This document shows, piece by piece, positions 50,031-57,991 of a stretch of DNA of 63,965 bases. Under the pieces are notes generated by a model. The model did no database searches, had not been told where the DNA came from, and saw nothing but the letters and a program-made list of their open reading frames with translations. The DNA is from a virus. Position numbers and translations under genes: made by a program. Location of the stretch: the IMG/VR virus record IMGVR_UViG_3300033145_000191, positions 1 through 63,965 of that record. One strand, 5' to 3'. The first letter of the stretch is position 1. Each line of letters starts with the position of its first letter.

Positions 50031-50273
50031 ATGGAATACACTAGAATAACAATAAGCAATGCAAAAGTCATCAAGACGGTAGCCGGTATAGATGCGCCTG
50101 ATGCAGAACCAACCGTAACATTAGAGATTTTTGGAATCACTAACAATGTGCTGAAGCGAGAAACTTATGAAGATATTCATAAAAAGCTTGGTGACGTAGC
50201 TTTTATAGTAGACGAAGCTATTGAGAACGCGTCAATAATCAATTTACTTCGGGGTCGCATTACCAGAAAATGA
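50031..50273 (+). CDS. Small protein of unknown function (80 aa)
   Basis: Begins MEYTRITISNAKVIKTVAGI; the leader TTAAGGAAAAGAC directly before the ATG is nearly repeated before the gene at 50388. A beta-rich N-terminus is followed by helices. It is flanked by structured RNA elements on both sides. No family recognised. Confidence 0.6.
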   Translation: MEYTRITISNAKVIKTVAGIDAPDAEPTVTLEIFGITNNVLKRETYEDIHKKLGDVAFIVDEAIENASIINLLRGRITRK

Positions 50274-50281
50274 TTAACTTT

Positions 50282-50365
50282 ATAATTGTGTAGCTACGTG
50301 GGCGGGAGAAATGCTCCCTATGGCCTACAAAATAGGCAACTAGAATCCGGTAGCTACACAATTAT
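50282..50365 (+). ncRNA. Structured intergenic RNA element A (three-way junction, 16-bp closing stem)
   Basis: ATAATTGTGTAGCTAC (50282-50297) pairs perfectly with 50350-50365. Inside are two hairpins: GGGAG/CTCCC (50304-50318) and GCCTA/TAGGC (50323-50337). This makes a clean three-way junction of 84 bases filling the gap between two genes. A tiny frame MLPMAYKIGN (50311-50343) lies inside. There is no match to purine-riboswitch junction sequences. It ends 22 bases before the next ATG. Confidence 0.65.
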
Positions 50366-50387
50366 TATTAAATATAAAGGAAAAGAC

Positions 50388-50885
50388 ATGAGTAATACAA
50401 AATGGGAAAGATATGCAGGTGTAAAGGCTGTTGAGGATTTACGCCGGTTTATTTTTCCTGGCTTCCGAGTAGAAGTGGCAGGATCATTGCGGCGAGAATG
50501 TAAGACGATTCATGATATCGATTTAGTAATCATGGGTAATAGCAGGGACATAGCTGCTTGTCTACAAGATGTTCATATTAATCAAATTGGAGATAGACGT
50601 ATCAGATTCGAGTATCTTAGCATCCCGATTGATGTGTGTTGTGTGTCGTTTGAGTGGGAATGGGACCCAATGCTCTTACATCACACAGGTTCATGTGAGT
50701 TCAACATCTTCATGAGGGCAATTGCAAAAGCTAAAGGGTATAAGTTAAATGAGTATGGCCTTGAGGTTAATAAAAATTGTGGTATTACAGCAGAAGAGCA
50801 TATTTTCAGCGCTCTTGGTGTTAAGTATATTAGACCAATACTTCGATCAGTTCAAAATAGCTTTGCATGGGAGAGAATATCATGA
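50388..50885 (+). CDS. DNA polymerase X/beta-like nucleotidyltransferase
   Basis: 165 aa. VEVAGSLRRECKTIHDIDLV contains GS-x-RR and D-I-D, the nucleotide-binding and metal-binding core of pol-beta-type transferases. It is only the palm with a short N-terminal helical part, much shorter than cellular pol X (over 300 aa), so a minimal gap-filling or transferase enzyme is likely. With the nearby DNA ligase it could seal gaps or breaks. Starts after AAAGGAAAAGAC. Confidence 0.75.
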   Translation: MSNTKWERYAGVKAVEDLRRFIFPGFRVEVAGSLRRECKTIHDIDLVIMGNSRDIAACLQDVHINQIGDRRIRFEYLSIPIDVCCVSFEWEWDPMLLHHTGSCEFNIFMRAIAKAKGYKLNEYGLEVNKNCGITAEEHIFSALGVKYIRPILRSVQNSFAWERIS

Positions 50886-51193
50886 GCAAGGATCTTTTGA
50901 ATGACATGTTTGATGTTATAGATCGCCAAGTAGCAGAACGTAAAACACGAATAGTGGAATATAATCAAGCATTACGTTCGCCAGATAGTCTATGGCGTGA
51001 GCAAGTAGATGGCAAAATCTACACGTTTGGATTCTGGCATATGCCTGGCGGGATAGTAAAATCACCCCGCCATAAGAATGGTTTTCATCCATACGATTAT
51101 ACAATTATTACTGATGATGAAATCAAAATATTAACTAAAGTAGCATACAACACACCCAAGCCACTGAGAGGAGAGGATGATGTCCAAACGTGA
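50882..51193 (+). CDS. Protein of unknown function (103 aa)
   Basis: Begins MSKDLLNDMFDVIDRQVAER at ATG 50882 in an ATGA overlap, with GGGAGAG upstream. Between the polymerase X-like and ligase genes, overlapping both. No family recognised; possibly an accessory to end joining, by position only. Confidence 0.55.
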   Translation: MSKDLLNDMFDVIDRQVAERKTRIVEYNQALRSPDSLWREQVDGKIYTFGFWHMPGGIVKSPRHKNGFHPYDYTIITDDEIKILTKVAYNTPKPLRGEDDVQT

Positions 51194-52292
51194 ATTTCTG
51201 ATGCTAGCCCATACCTATAAAAAAGGTAAACATAGATTGGGCGGGCACTATATCTCAGAGAAGTGTGATGGTCACCGTATACTGTGGGATGGTGGAATCA
51301 CTCGGGGGTTATTGAAATATAAGATTCCTTGGGCAAACAACGATAAAGATGAAAGACTCAGAGAGTTTCAAATAGCAACAGGTCTATGGTCACGTTACGG
51401 TAATGTGATACACGCACCAGACTGGTGGCTTGATTCCTTACCCAAAATCATGCTGGATGGTGAAGGCTTTACGCGGCGAGGCCCGGGCGGTAGGCAAGAA
51501 GCTGCGTCTATCATGAAACAGCATCAACCTGACTTTCGATGGAGAGGGCTTAAATTCAAAGTGTTTGATATGCCGCCATTAGAGACAGTATTTGCTGATG
51601 GGTATATCACTGATACGAATTACCAAAAGATGTTTTATAATATTCCGAAGTGGGTAGAAAAACGGATGGCTGAAATCAAATTTGAGTTTGACTACCGGGT
51701 TCAACCAACTATCAAATTCTTTACAGTCTATAAGTTGTTACAAAAGTGGCTTAAAGGTAATCAGGTAGCTATTGCTCATAAACAAACACAATTGCCATAC
51801 CCGCAGGATGAAGCATATGAAAGAGCACTGGAAATATGCACACAGATCACAGACATGAAGGGTGAGGGTTGTATAATTCGTAATCCTGATATGCCTTATA
51901 CTTGTGAACGTGTTCATCATATGCTGAAACTCAAGCCATACGATGATGCTGAAGGTGTTGTAGTTGGTTACACTACCGGGCGTATGACTGATAAAGGCAG
52001 TCGCCTAATGGGTATGATGGGTGCCCTGATTCTTCGACTCAAAGGCGGCATAAGATTAGAAATTAGTGGATTCACAGATCAAGAACGGATATTAACAGGT
52101 CAAGCAAATTGGGACAATACCACATTAACAGCAAAAGAATGGGCAGTATGCCACCCCGGTTACGAAGTTCCTAACTCGATAGAGGCATTACATTTCCCGC
52201 GCGGGACGTCTGTAACGTTCCGGTATCGTGGTTTATCAGACACCGATATCCCACAAGAGGCGCGTTACTGGAGAAAAAGGGAGAATCTATGA
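51180..52292 (+). CDS. ATP-dependent DNA ligase
   Basis: 370 aa from ATG 51180, 6 bases after AGGAG. Motif I is SEKCDGHRILW with the nucleotidyl-accepting Lys28. Motif III/IIIa-like is IMLDGEGFTRR, motif IV GEGCIIRN, and motif V LKLKPYDDAEGVVVGY. An OB-fold domain follows (MGALILRLKGGIRLEIS). It seals nicks for Okazaki fragments or repair, using ATP. No zinc or BRCT extension, as in small phage ligases. Confidence 0.88.
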   Translation: MSKREFLMLAHTYKKGKHRLGGHYISEKCDGHRILWDGGITRGLLKYKIPWANNDKDERLREFQIATGLWSRYGNVIHAPDWWLDSLPKIMLDGEGFTRRGPGGRQEAASIMKQHQPDFRWRGLKFKVFDMPPLETVFADGYITDTNYQKMFYNIPKWVEKRMAEIKFEFDYRVQPTIKFFTVYKLLQKWLKGNQVAIAHKQTQLPYPQDEAYERALEICTQITDMKGEGCIIRNPDMPYTCERVHHMLKLKPYDDAEGVVVGYTTGRMTDKGSRLMGMMGALILRLKGGIRLEISGFTDQERILTGQANWDNTTLTAKEWAVCHPGYEVPNSIEALHFPRGTSVTFRYRGLSDTDIPQEARYWRKRENL

Positions 52293-52729
52293 AAGGAACC
52301 CTACTAGATTTATTTGGCTGGTTAGGGAATCTATTCGTAAAGGAACTGAATATGGAAGAAGTTCTTATGCAAAAGATACCTATGTGTGACTTTTGCAAAA
52401 CAACACTGGCGAAATATGATGCGCCAACAGCTCATAATGGTAGCTTTGCATACATGTGTGAAAATTGCGCGCATATCCATAGCACAAAAACCCGGCTCGA
52501 ATTGGGCAAGTCACTTAAACAACGCACATCTGCAGAGCCTAACTTGGAGGGCCCTATTTATCAAGCGATTGAAAAATCATCAATAGAAGAACGGCTTCTT
52601 GGTGACCGTTTTGTTGCGTGTCCACAATGTGGAGAAGAAAGATTTGTAGAACCAGACGCAGACTACGTTTATACTTGTGAAGGGTGTGGCGTAAGAGTGC
52701 GTTGCACTGATCCCATGTTTACAGTATAG
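52289..52729 (+). CDS. Zinc-finger protein of unknown function (146 aa)
   Basis: Two zinc-ribbon-like pairs: MCDFCKTTL with MCENCAH (about 32-62), and ACPQCGEER with TCEGCGV (about 110-137). A hydrophobic, possibly amphipathic N-terminal 20 residues precede them. AAGGGAG lies before the ATG, which overlaps the ligase stop. It likely binds nucleic acid or a polymerase subunit. Confidence 0.6.
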   Translation: MKGTLLDLFGWLGNLFVKELNMEEVLMQKIPMCDFCKTTLAKYDAPTAHNGSFAYMCENCAHIHSTKTRLELGKSLKQRTSAEPNLEGPIYQAIEKSSIEERLLGDRFVACPQCGEERFVEPDADYVYTCEGCGVRVRCTDPMFTV

Positions 52730-52807
52730 TAATCCTGTTATTGGGTGAACAGTTTAATAACTGCTCGGGCCGTGTTAGTATTGGGTGGGACTCACGGAGC
52801 AGGATTA
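52730..52807 (+). ncRNA. Structured intergenic RNA element B (three-way junction)
   Basis: TAATCCTG (52730-52737) pairs with CAGGATTA (52800-52807). Inside are CAGTT-TAAT-AACTG (52750-52763, extended by GA/TC) and CCGTG/CACGG (52770-52797). Its topology is the same as element A at 50282, with different sequence. It starts directly after the zinc-finger gene's stop and ends 31 bases before the next ATG. Confidence 0.6.
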
Positions 52808-52838
52808 TAGAAAAGGCAATCAGAAAAGGGCGTGAAGA

Positions 52839-53015
52839 ATGTTTACAATAATTAGTAGCTGTGGGGGATACAAAAGAAGTGGTTTTCTTACGAAGGCCGA
52901 TGCCGAAACATGGAAGCAGACTAACATTCGCGCCTATGCAGCCCAAAAAAGAAAAGCAGAACAGATGCTAGAATCTCTTAATAATAGTATTATTAAAAAG
53001 GAGGAAAACGTATGA
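52839..53015 (+). CDS. Small basic protein (58 aa)
   Basis: Begins MFTIISSCGGYKRSGFLTKA and continues as a Lys/Gln/Ala-rich helix (RAYAAQKRKAEQMLESLNNS). It ends in an ATGA overlap with the nuclease gene, whose AAAGGAGG site lies within it. This coupling supports a real gene. Confidence 0.55.
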   Translation: MFTIISSCGGYKRSGFLTKADAETWKQTNIRAYAAQKRKAEQMLESLNNSIIKKEENV

Positions 53016-54028
53016 GGAAGCCGACGTATTTGTCACCTACATCCATTATGCAATGGCAAAAAGATAGAGATGAATTTATAAAAAGCCGTCTCGGAGATGT
53101 GAGGCCACCACGATTACCACAAACACAACCAATGTCTATAGGTTCAGCGTTCGATGCTTATGTTAAGAACTATTTAGTTACAAAACTAAGAGGTAAAACG
53201 CCTCAGGAATTTGAACTTAAGAACATTATTACGGCACAAGTTGAGCCTCATAATCGTGCATGGGCTATTGTTCATGGAAAGCATGCGTTCGAATCATACA
53301 AGTATTCAGGTGCGCTTGCCGACCTGATGCTTGAACTTGACCAGGCTGACGGTGAAGTGCAATTTGAATTCACAGTTGAAAATCGTGTTGTGCATGAAAG
53401 TTGCGTCGGGGGTGTGCCCCTACTTGGCAAACCTGATACATTCTTTAAGACTCTCAAAGGTGCTCATGCTATTCTTGATTACAAGGTGAATGGCTATTGT
53501 TCTGCATCAAACACCAGTCCTGCAAAAGGCTACATGAAGATACGGGATGGATGGACACAAGATGTAGCACCACCATCACGCGGTGTTGGCAATATGCATA
53601 AAGATTGCCAACCAATGATGCATGACGGTTTGACTATCAACATCGGACACAACTTTGAAGACGTTAATCGTGATTTCGCAATTCAGTTGTGTATTTATGC
53701 TTGGGTCTTGGGCGAGCCTGTTGGTTCAGACTTTGTGATAGGAATCGAGCAGCTTGTGTGTAAGGGTAATCCAAAATCAGGATTTCCACTTATTCGTGTT
53801 GCATCACATAGGGGTATGGTTTCCAAGCAATTCCAATTCGATCTGTATAAACAGATTCATGAAATTTGGTATGCAATTCAAAATGACCACATCTTTAGTG
53901 ATGTTAGTAAACAAGAGTCACAGGATCAAGTTGGTTTTCTATTGGATTCTAACAATGCATTCAAACCTGACAGTGACGACCCGAAAGAAAAATGGTTCAT
54001 TGATACTTTTAGACAACATCAATGGTAG
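53012..54028 (+). CDS. RecB/Cas4-like PD-(D/E)XK exonuclease
   Basis: 338 aa with an AAAGGAGG site. LSPTSIMQWQKDRDEFIKSR opens like RecB-family nucleases, and MSIGSAFDAYVKNYL carries the GxxxH/D-like helix. PLLGKPDTFFKTLKGAHAIL then DYKVNGY is the D...D-x-K core. A C-terminal region follows (DFAIQLCIYAWVLGEPVG, the usual Q-x3-Y helix). Likely a DNA end-processing or recombination exonuclease. Confidence 0.75.
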   Translation: MRKPTYLSPTSIMQWQKDRDEFIKSRLGDVRPPRLPQTQPMSIGSAFDAYVKNYLVTKLRGKTPQEFELKNIITAQVEPHNRAWAIVHGKHAFESYKYSGALADLMLELDQADGEVQFEFTVENRVVHESCVGGVPLLGKPDTFFKTLKGAHAILDYKVNGYCSASNTSPAKGYMKIRDGWTQDVAPPSRGVGNMHKDCQPMMHDGLTINIGHNFEDVNRDFAIQLCIYAWVLGEPVGSDFVIGIEQLVCKGNPKSGFPLIRVASHRGMVSKQFQFDLYKQIHEIWYAIQNDHIFSDVSKQESQDQVGFLLDSNNAFKPDSDDPKEKWFIDTFRQHQW

Positions 54029-54041
54029 AAAGGGGTGACTT

Positions 54042-54191
54042 TTGAAGAAGTCTATTTGCAAAGTAGCTCATGATGAATTCATAAAAGAAATGTTTGACAA
54101 TCCAAGACATAAGATTTTTTGTGGCCGTTTAGTGAAATCTTCACATAGTAAAATTACTAATTGGCTCAGTAAAAGGAAAAAAAGAAAATAG
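54042..54191 (+). CDS. Small very basic protein (49 aa, TTG start)
   Basis: TTG at 54042 behind AAAGGGGTGACT. The protein begins MKKSICKVAHDEFIKEMFDN and ends in a Lys/Arg block. It lies between the exonuclease and the tRNA. No family recognised. Confidence 0.5.
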   Translation: MKKSICKVAHDEFIKEMFDNPRHKIFCGRLVKSSHSKITNWLSKRKKRK

Positions 54192-54206
54192 TTATTGGTA
54201 TCTCTA

Positions 54207-54293
54207 GCGCAAATGGCGGAATAGGCATACGCAACGGACTTAAAATCCGTTGATCTTTAGATCATGAGGGTTCGAGTCCCTCTTTGCGCACCA
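54207..54293 (+). tRNA. tRNA-Leu, anticodon UAA
   Basis: Acceptor GCGCAAA/TTTGCGC with encoded CCA. Anticodon stem ACGGA/TCCGT with loop CTTAAAA, giving anticodon TAA at 54241-54243. A long class II variable arm (TGATC-TTTA-GATCA) and a T-arm with GGTTCGAGTCC are present. It reads TTA, a codon common in this AT-rich genome. The CCA is part of the sequence, so the tRNA is likely functional. Confidence 0.95.
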
Positions 54294-54311
54294 CTATTTG
54301 GAGAAAAGAAA

Positions 54312-54548
54312 ATGATTATTGACATCACACTTGCTGAAACACGAATATTCGAAGCTATAATTAAATTTGATACAGATGAGGACGCCATGTCATTTGGTGA
54401 AGTTGCCTCATTATGGAAAGGTGAATTTGAATACTTGTTCACGGATCAAAAAACAGTGTGTCTTAATATCGAAGCTTCTAATGAATTAGATGCAGCAGAG
54501 CGTCTGACCACTAGCATAAAAGGGGGAGGCTTTGAAATCAGAGAATGA
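54312..54548 (+). CDS. Small protein of unknown function (78 aa)
   Basis: Begins MIIDITLAETRIFEAIIKFD, 19 bases after the tRNA, with GGAGAAAAG upstream. A ferredoxin-like strand/helix alternation is possible. Acidic. No family recognised. Confidence 0.55.
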   Translation: MIIDITLAETRIFEAIIKFDTDEDAMSFGEVASLWKGEFEYLFTDQKTVCLNIEASNELDAAERLTTSIKGGGFEIRE

Positions 54549-54602
54549 GAAGAATATTCATTTTACGATGGTGAATTAGGTATCTCTTGGAAGGAGAATG
54601 CA

Positions 54603-55142
54603 ATGGAATTCATAGTAGATGATGTTATTGAAATTAATGACAATGGCACCCTAGGATTCCTCTTGGATATTAACACCAACTCATTAGCACATCATACTAT
54701 TGAAGGTGGACTTTATGAGGTCTCGATGATAGCGAAAGGTGTGGTAACATTATTCCCCGTCAAGGAAAATATTCTCCTAGTGGATAGGACGGATATAGTG
54801 GCCACGATACCACTTCCTGACGACCGCATCATTATCGCTGGCATCAATGATTTGTCAATCCTCAAAATATTTCGTGCTGAGTCGGAAGCTCATGAATGGA
54901 AGCAAGTGTATCCTGAACCAAAGCGTTACGTTCGTTGTGGCAGGGGTATGATGGTCTATGAAGTTATTAGAGTCTCAGGTGATAAAACAAGAGTTAAGAC
55001 AGTGACAAATGGCAGAAGGTATTGGCTTGATAATGCTTCAATCGTTGAACATGTTCAGCCAAAGACGATTTCTGGAATCGAAAACAACAATTGGATTATT
55101 CCAAAGATGTTTGGTGGGGAAGGTCTGTGGTTCACAAAATAA
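54603..55142 (+). CDS. Protein of unknown function (179 aa)
   Basis: Begins MEFIVDDVIEINDNGTLGFL; AAGGAG precedes the ATG. It is beta-rich, with a possible SH3-like segment near 115-155 (VRCGRGMMVYEVIRVSGDKT) resembling the small early protein at 1424. No family assignment. Confidence 0.6.
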   Translation: MEFIVDDVIEINDNGTLGFLLDINTNSLAHHTIEGGLYEVSMIAKGVVTLFPVKENILLVDRTDIVATIPLPDDRIIIAGINDLSILKIFRAESEAHEWKQVYPEPKRYVRCGRGMMVYEVIRVSGDKTRVKTVTNGRRYWLDNASIVEHVQPKTISGIENNNWIIPKMFGGEGLWFTK

Positions 55143-55171
55143 TTTACCATTTTTACAAGAAGGAGTATACG

Positions 55172-55306
55172 ATGAGGAAAACTAACTTTATTGAAGCTAA
55201 GAGTTGTATGGATGCCATTAGTAAAGTAATGGCAAAACATCTTGAAGATGATTCCACAACAAAAATAATAAGCGTCAATCATCAAGGAACAGTATTCGTC
55301 GATTAA
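55172..55306 (+). CDS. Small protein of unknown function (44 aa)
   Basis: Begins MRKTNFIEAKSCMDAISKVM at ATG 55172, 6 bases after AAGGAG. A short helix is followed by two strands. In line with its neighbours. Confidence 0.5.
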   Translation: MRKTNFIEAKSCMDAISKVMAKHLEDDSTTKIISVNHQGTVFVD

Positions 55307-55327
55307 TTCACCGGTAAAGGAGGTAGG

Positions 55328-55501
55328 ATGCTACTTCTGTTTTGGATTGACTATCCGGTTGCAACCAGACCAGCGGTCACTGGACTGGCCATAGTCATGG
55401 AAAACGTCAATCCCGAGTCAATCTTAGAGAGCCAACCTAATGAGAAAAAGTCAGTGATGCTACGGCTCAAACCATGTAGCACCACGAGGGGGTTTGGCTG
55501 A
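55328..55501 (+). CDS. Small protein of unknown function (57 aa)
   Basis: Begins MLLLFWIDYPVATRPAVTGL with an excellent AAAGGAGG 4 bases before the ATG, and ends STTRGFG. The DNA also has inverted repeats (GGTTGCAACC; GCTAC/GTAGC), so an RNA function is possible, but the ribosome binding site favours a protein. Confidence 0.45.
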   Translation: MLLLFWIDYPVATRPAVTGLAIVMENVNPESILESQPNEKKSVMLRLKPCSTTRGFG

Positions 55502-55549
55502 CTTTAGCGGGGTGACCGCCCCGTAAAAAAAATAATGTATACTGCGTAT

Positions 55550-55598
55550 GAGGAGTTGTCGGTGGGTAATGAGTTGCTAACGAAGTTGACAACTCCTC
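55550..55598 (+). terminator. Hairpin E with T-run (11-bp stem)
   Basis: GAGGAGTTGTC (55550-55560) pairs perfectly with GACAACTCCTC (55588-55598), followed by AGTTTTAATT. The 27-base loop is long for a terminator. An upstream CGGGG/CCCCG hairpin at 55508-55523 is followed by A8 rather than T. It ends 39 bases before the next ATG. Terminator or structured leader, related in style to elements A-D. Confidence 0.5.
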
Positions 55599-55637
55599 AG
55601 TTTTAATTAATGTTGACATCTAAGACAAGGAGTGCTA

Positions 55638-55985
55638 ATGAGACATGGCCTAATGGTATTTGATTGGAACACCAAAAGTTCCAATATAGATAAATTTTTT
55701 ATGTGTGCTTATCGACGATTAGTTAAAACAGGCGTGTTGTGGTTACGAGTTCAACCAAAATATGGATTTGTAATCGTTGCACTCAAGCACTCTAAGAATT
55801 ATCTAATAGCAACTGACAAACCCTTATTCTGTTTCAAGGCACCTAAGACTATTATACCTACACTTGTTCATGAGCAGAATGACATAGACCCATACACAGC
55901 AAGTATGATTTGTGAAATCTTCCGGCGGCTATTCAAAAATGGCTACACACCCTTCTTTAATTTTAACACAGGGAGACCCTGCTGA
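55638..55985 (+). CDS. Protein of unknown function (115 aa)
   Basis: Begins MRHGLMVFDWNTKSSNIDKF at ATG 55638, 5 bases after AAGGAG. Aromatic- and Lys-rich alpha/beta. The stop overlaps the next ATG (TGATG). No family recognised. Confidence 0.55.
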   Translation: MRHGLMVFDWNTKSSNIDKFFMCAYRRLVKTGVLWLRVQPKYGFVIVALKHSKNYLIATDKPLFCFKAPKTIIPTLVHEQNDIDPYTASMICEIFRRLFKNGYTPFFNFNTGRPC

Positions 55986-56191
55986 TGGGCGTAATTGAGA
56001 TAATCAATTACAATTACACAACGTGGGAATTGACTATTGTATACGGTAGTAGCCGCCAATATGTTTATCAGCGGGTGTCACTGTATTGGTATAGGAAATT
56101 GCGCTATTGGTGCGAAAAACAAAACTTTCGTGCTGTAGCTAACTTCTTACATGAATTAGCCATTTGTAATCAAACAGAGGTGAAAATATAA
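55985..56191 (+). CDS. Small KTSC-like protein (68 aa)
   Basis: TWELTIVYGSSRQYVYQRVS then LYWYRKLRYWCEKQNFRAVA follows the short strand-strand-helix plan of KTSC domains (Y-x-Y-x-x-V...F). This is a weak resemblance. It overlaps both neighbours by one base. Confidence 0.45.
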   Translation: MGVIEIINYNYTTWELTIVYGSSRQYVYQRVSLYWYRKLRYWCEKQNFRAVANFLHELAICNQTEVKI

Positions 56192-57177
56192 TGCGGAAAT
56201 TAATTTTGATGCTTGTAAGTGCATTAGTAATAGGGTGCAATGATGTGGTTCTTGAACCTGTAGGAAAATCACCCGTAAAGATTCTTGTGTGTGGTGGCAT
56301 GAACCTGAGGCTGGGTGATATTCAAAAAAGTTGGCCCGGTGGAGAATTACAATGTTTACGTGCCATGAATACTGATTTGAAAATCATGGGCGCCACACAT
56401 AGAACTGTAGGTGATAAAACAGTATTGATTGAAATCATTGAAATGCATAAAGTAGGACTACGTGCGGTTCCATTCTTAATACATTGGTCCTATGGAGAAA
56501 CTTTAGATAATGTTGTTCATAATATGAATAGGTCATGGGCATGGGTAGATGGATTACGAGCAGTTGGGCTACTTGATGATATTGATATGATTTGGGTAGC
56601 AGATGATGTCAAAGACGATGGACGCGGTTCAAATCAAGGACCAAGGATGCGGGCACACTTAAAGAAACTAATGCCTAATATTTCTTTAATGGTTAGCCCG
56701 ACTTCTGGTTCAAGTGCCACCTATGGGGAAACGATGCTGGAACCTAAGCCTGATATTGTGCTACGGCAAATCTACCCATTTCATGCACACTATAATCCAG
56801 ACCACAAGGTGGATGAAGAACAATATGAGGCTTTTGTTTCTGCTCTGCTTACAGCGTCTCGCCCTCAAGATGGATTCTGGTTTCCTGCTTTTGGACACCC
56901 TAATTGGAATGAGGATTTATCAGAACTCTCATGGGGTCACTGTTACTATGCACCACCACCAGGCCGATTGTATAAACTATTGCGCCGTGTATGGGATGAG
57001 GGTCACCGTGGCCCATATGGACTCTTTGTCTTGAATTGGGAAAATGATTCCCACATCGGATTATATGATCGGAAGATGCTTCTTGAACAACACAATTGGA
57101 AAGAAGCAAGAACATACCTATGGTATGAAGTTCAGAAATTTGTTCAGGAGATTATCCTTGAAACATTAAAAGAATAA
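56191..57177 (+). CDS. Phage-encoded lipoprotein with TIM-barrel-like domain (328 aa)
   Basis: Begins MRKLILMLVSALVIGCND: a short signal with lipobox V-I-G-C and Cys16. The mature part has strand-end motifs of a barrel hydrolase (PFLIHWSYGETLDN, DIDMIWVADDVKDD, IVLRQIYPFHAHYN, FWFPAFGHPNW, YGLFVLNWENDSH). Acids and Trp at strand ends suggest glycoside-hydrolase ancestry. It would be exported and anchored in the envelope during infection, so surface modification, superinfection exclusion or cell-wall attack are possible. Lies among small replication-region genes. Confidence 0.6.
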   Translation: MRKLILMLVSALVIGCNDVVLEPVGKSPVKILVCGGMNLRLGDIQKSWPGGELQCLRAMNTDLKIMGATHRTVGDKTVLIEIIEMHKVGLRAVPFLIHWSYGETLDNVVHNMNRSWAWVDGLRAVGLLDDIDMIWVADDVKDDGRGSNQGPRMRAHLKKLMPNISLMVSPTSGSSATYGETMLEPKPDIVLRQIYPFHAHYNPDHKVDEEQYEAFVSALLTASRPQDGFWFPAFGHPNWNEDLSELSWGHCYYAPPPGRLYKLLRRVWDEGHRGPYGLFVLNWENDSHIGLYDRKMLLEQHNWKEARTYLWYEVQKFVQEIILETLKE

Positions 57178-57255
57178 ACATAAATGGTCTATTGTTGAGA
57201 TCTCGAAGTATATTCAAGAAGCAACATGTATGGCCAAAATCTAGGAGGAAATCAG

Positions 57256-57480
57256 ATGAGTGAGAAAAACATGAAAATAGAAATAAGCACAACATTTTTC
57301 ATCTTAGCACTTATCATAATTATAATAATAACCTCTGCATTGGGTCATTATTATCTTTCTACTGTCCGATATTCTGAACCAAAAGAACGACCACTGACTG
57401 AAAGTGAACTAGCAGACTGGAACAAATTGCAAGCTGAAAAACTATATGAAAAATTAAAAGACGAACATGGGTGGGAATAA
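57256..57480 (+). CDS. Small single-pass membrane protein (74 aa)
   Basis: Begins MSEKNMKIEISTTFFILALI; the ATG is 7 bases after AGGAGG. One transmembrane helix (about 10-33) and a charged C-terminal helix. It directly follows the lipoprotein gene and could be its partner or a second holin-type protein. Confidence 0.6.
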   Translation: MSEKNMKIEISTTFFILALIIIIIITSALGHYYLSTVRYSEPKERPLTESELADWNKLQAEKLYEKLKDEHGWE

Positions 57481-57512
57481 GCATAAAAATTTATTTTGAT
57501 TAGGAGAATCGG

Positions 57513-57749
57513 GTGAATAATTATACTGTGACATTCTACAGCACAGGTATCGGACAACGACATATTGTGGTCAAGGCTTTCAATGCTGAAGATGCTAAAA
57601 TTAAAGCACGTAAAGCATTAGAAGAAACTTATGGTCAGGAGAAAGCAGGACTATGGCTAATTTCAAAAATAAAGACTGGAATCCGTCTGCCACCCGATTC
57701 GAAATTTCAAAAGTTGCATTTCCAAGAGATAGATGGCAAATCCGGATGA
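57513..57749 (+). CDS. Small protein of unknown function (78 aa, GTG start)
   Basis: GTG at 57513, 6 bases after AGGAG. MNNYTVTFYSTGIGQRHIVV then KAFNAEDAKIKARKALEETY is a strand-strand-helix fold pattern common in small phage proteins. Overlaps the next gene by 97 bases. Confidence 0.6.
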   Translation: MNNYTVTFYSTGIGQRHIVVKAFNAEDAKIKARKALEETYGQEKAGLWLISKIKTGIRLPPDSKFQKLHFQEIDGKSG

Positions 57750-57991
57750 AAGCTTCATTTGCACGTTATTCTGTGCAAATAGGTCAAGTAACAGGCAGTC
57801 CGGAATTAGCTGTTGGTGAATTAACAAGATTCCTGCGGTATCTGATACAATCTGAACAGTATGCTGGCAACCGATTCAAACATCAGTTCTATTATTTTCG
57901 TGTGACCATGTGTAGTGATGCTAAATTTAATGGTCATGAACGCTTCTGGATACAAATAGAGCGCGGCAAACGCAATAGGAGTAAGACATGA
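57653..57991 (+). CDS. Protein of unknown function (112 aa)
   Basis: Begins MANFKNKDWNPSATRFEISK within the previous gene, with CAGGAC before the ATG. Basic, with a helical centre (AVGELTRFLRYLIQSEQY). The long overlap makes the N-terminus less certain. Ends in an ATGA overlap. Confidence 0.5.
   Translation: MANFKNKDWNPSATRFEISKVAFPRDRWQIRMKASFARYSVQIGQVTGSPELAVGELTRFLRYLIQSEQYAGNRFKHQFYYFRVTMCSDAKFNGHERFWIQIERGKRNRSKT

Noticed and set aside
50282-50365. Purine-type riboswitch or hammerhead ribozyme
   Set aside because: The three-way-junction shape fits loosely, but the conserved junction bases of the purine riboswitch and the CTGANGA/GAAA core of hammerheads are absent.
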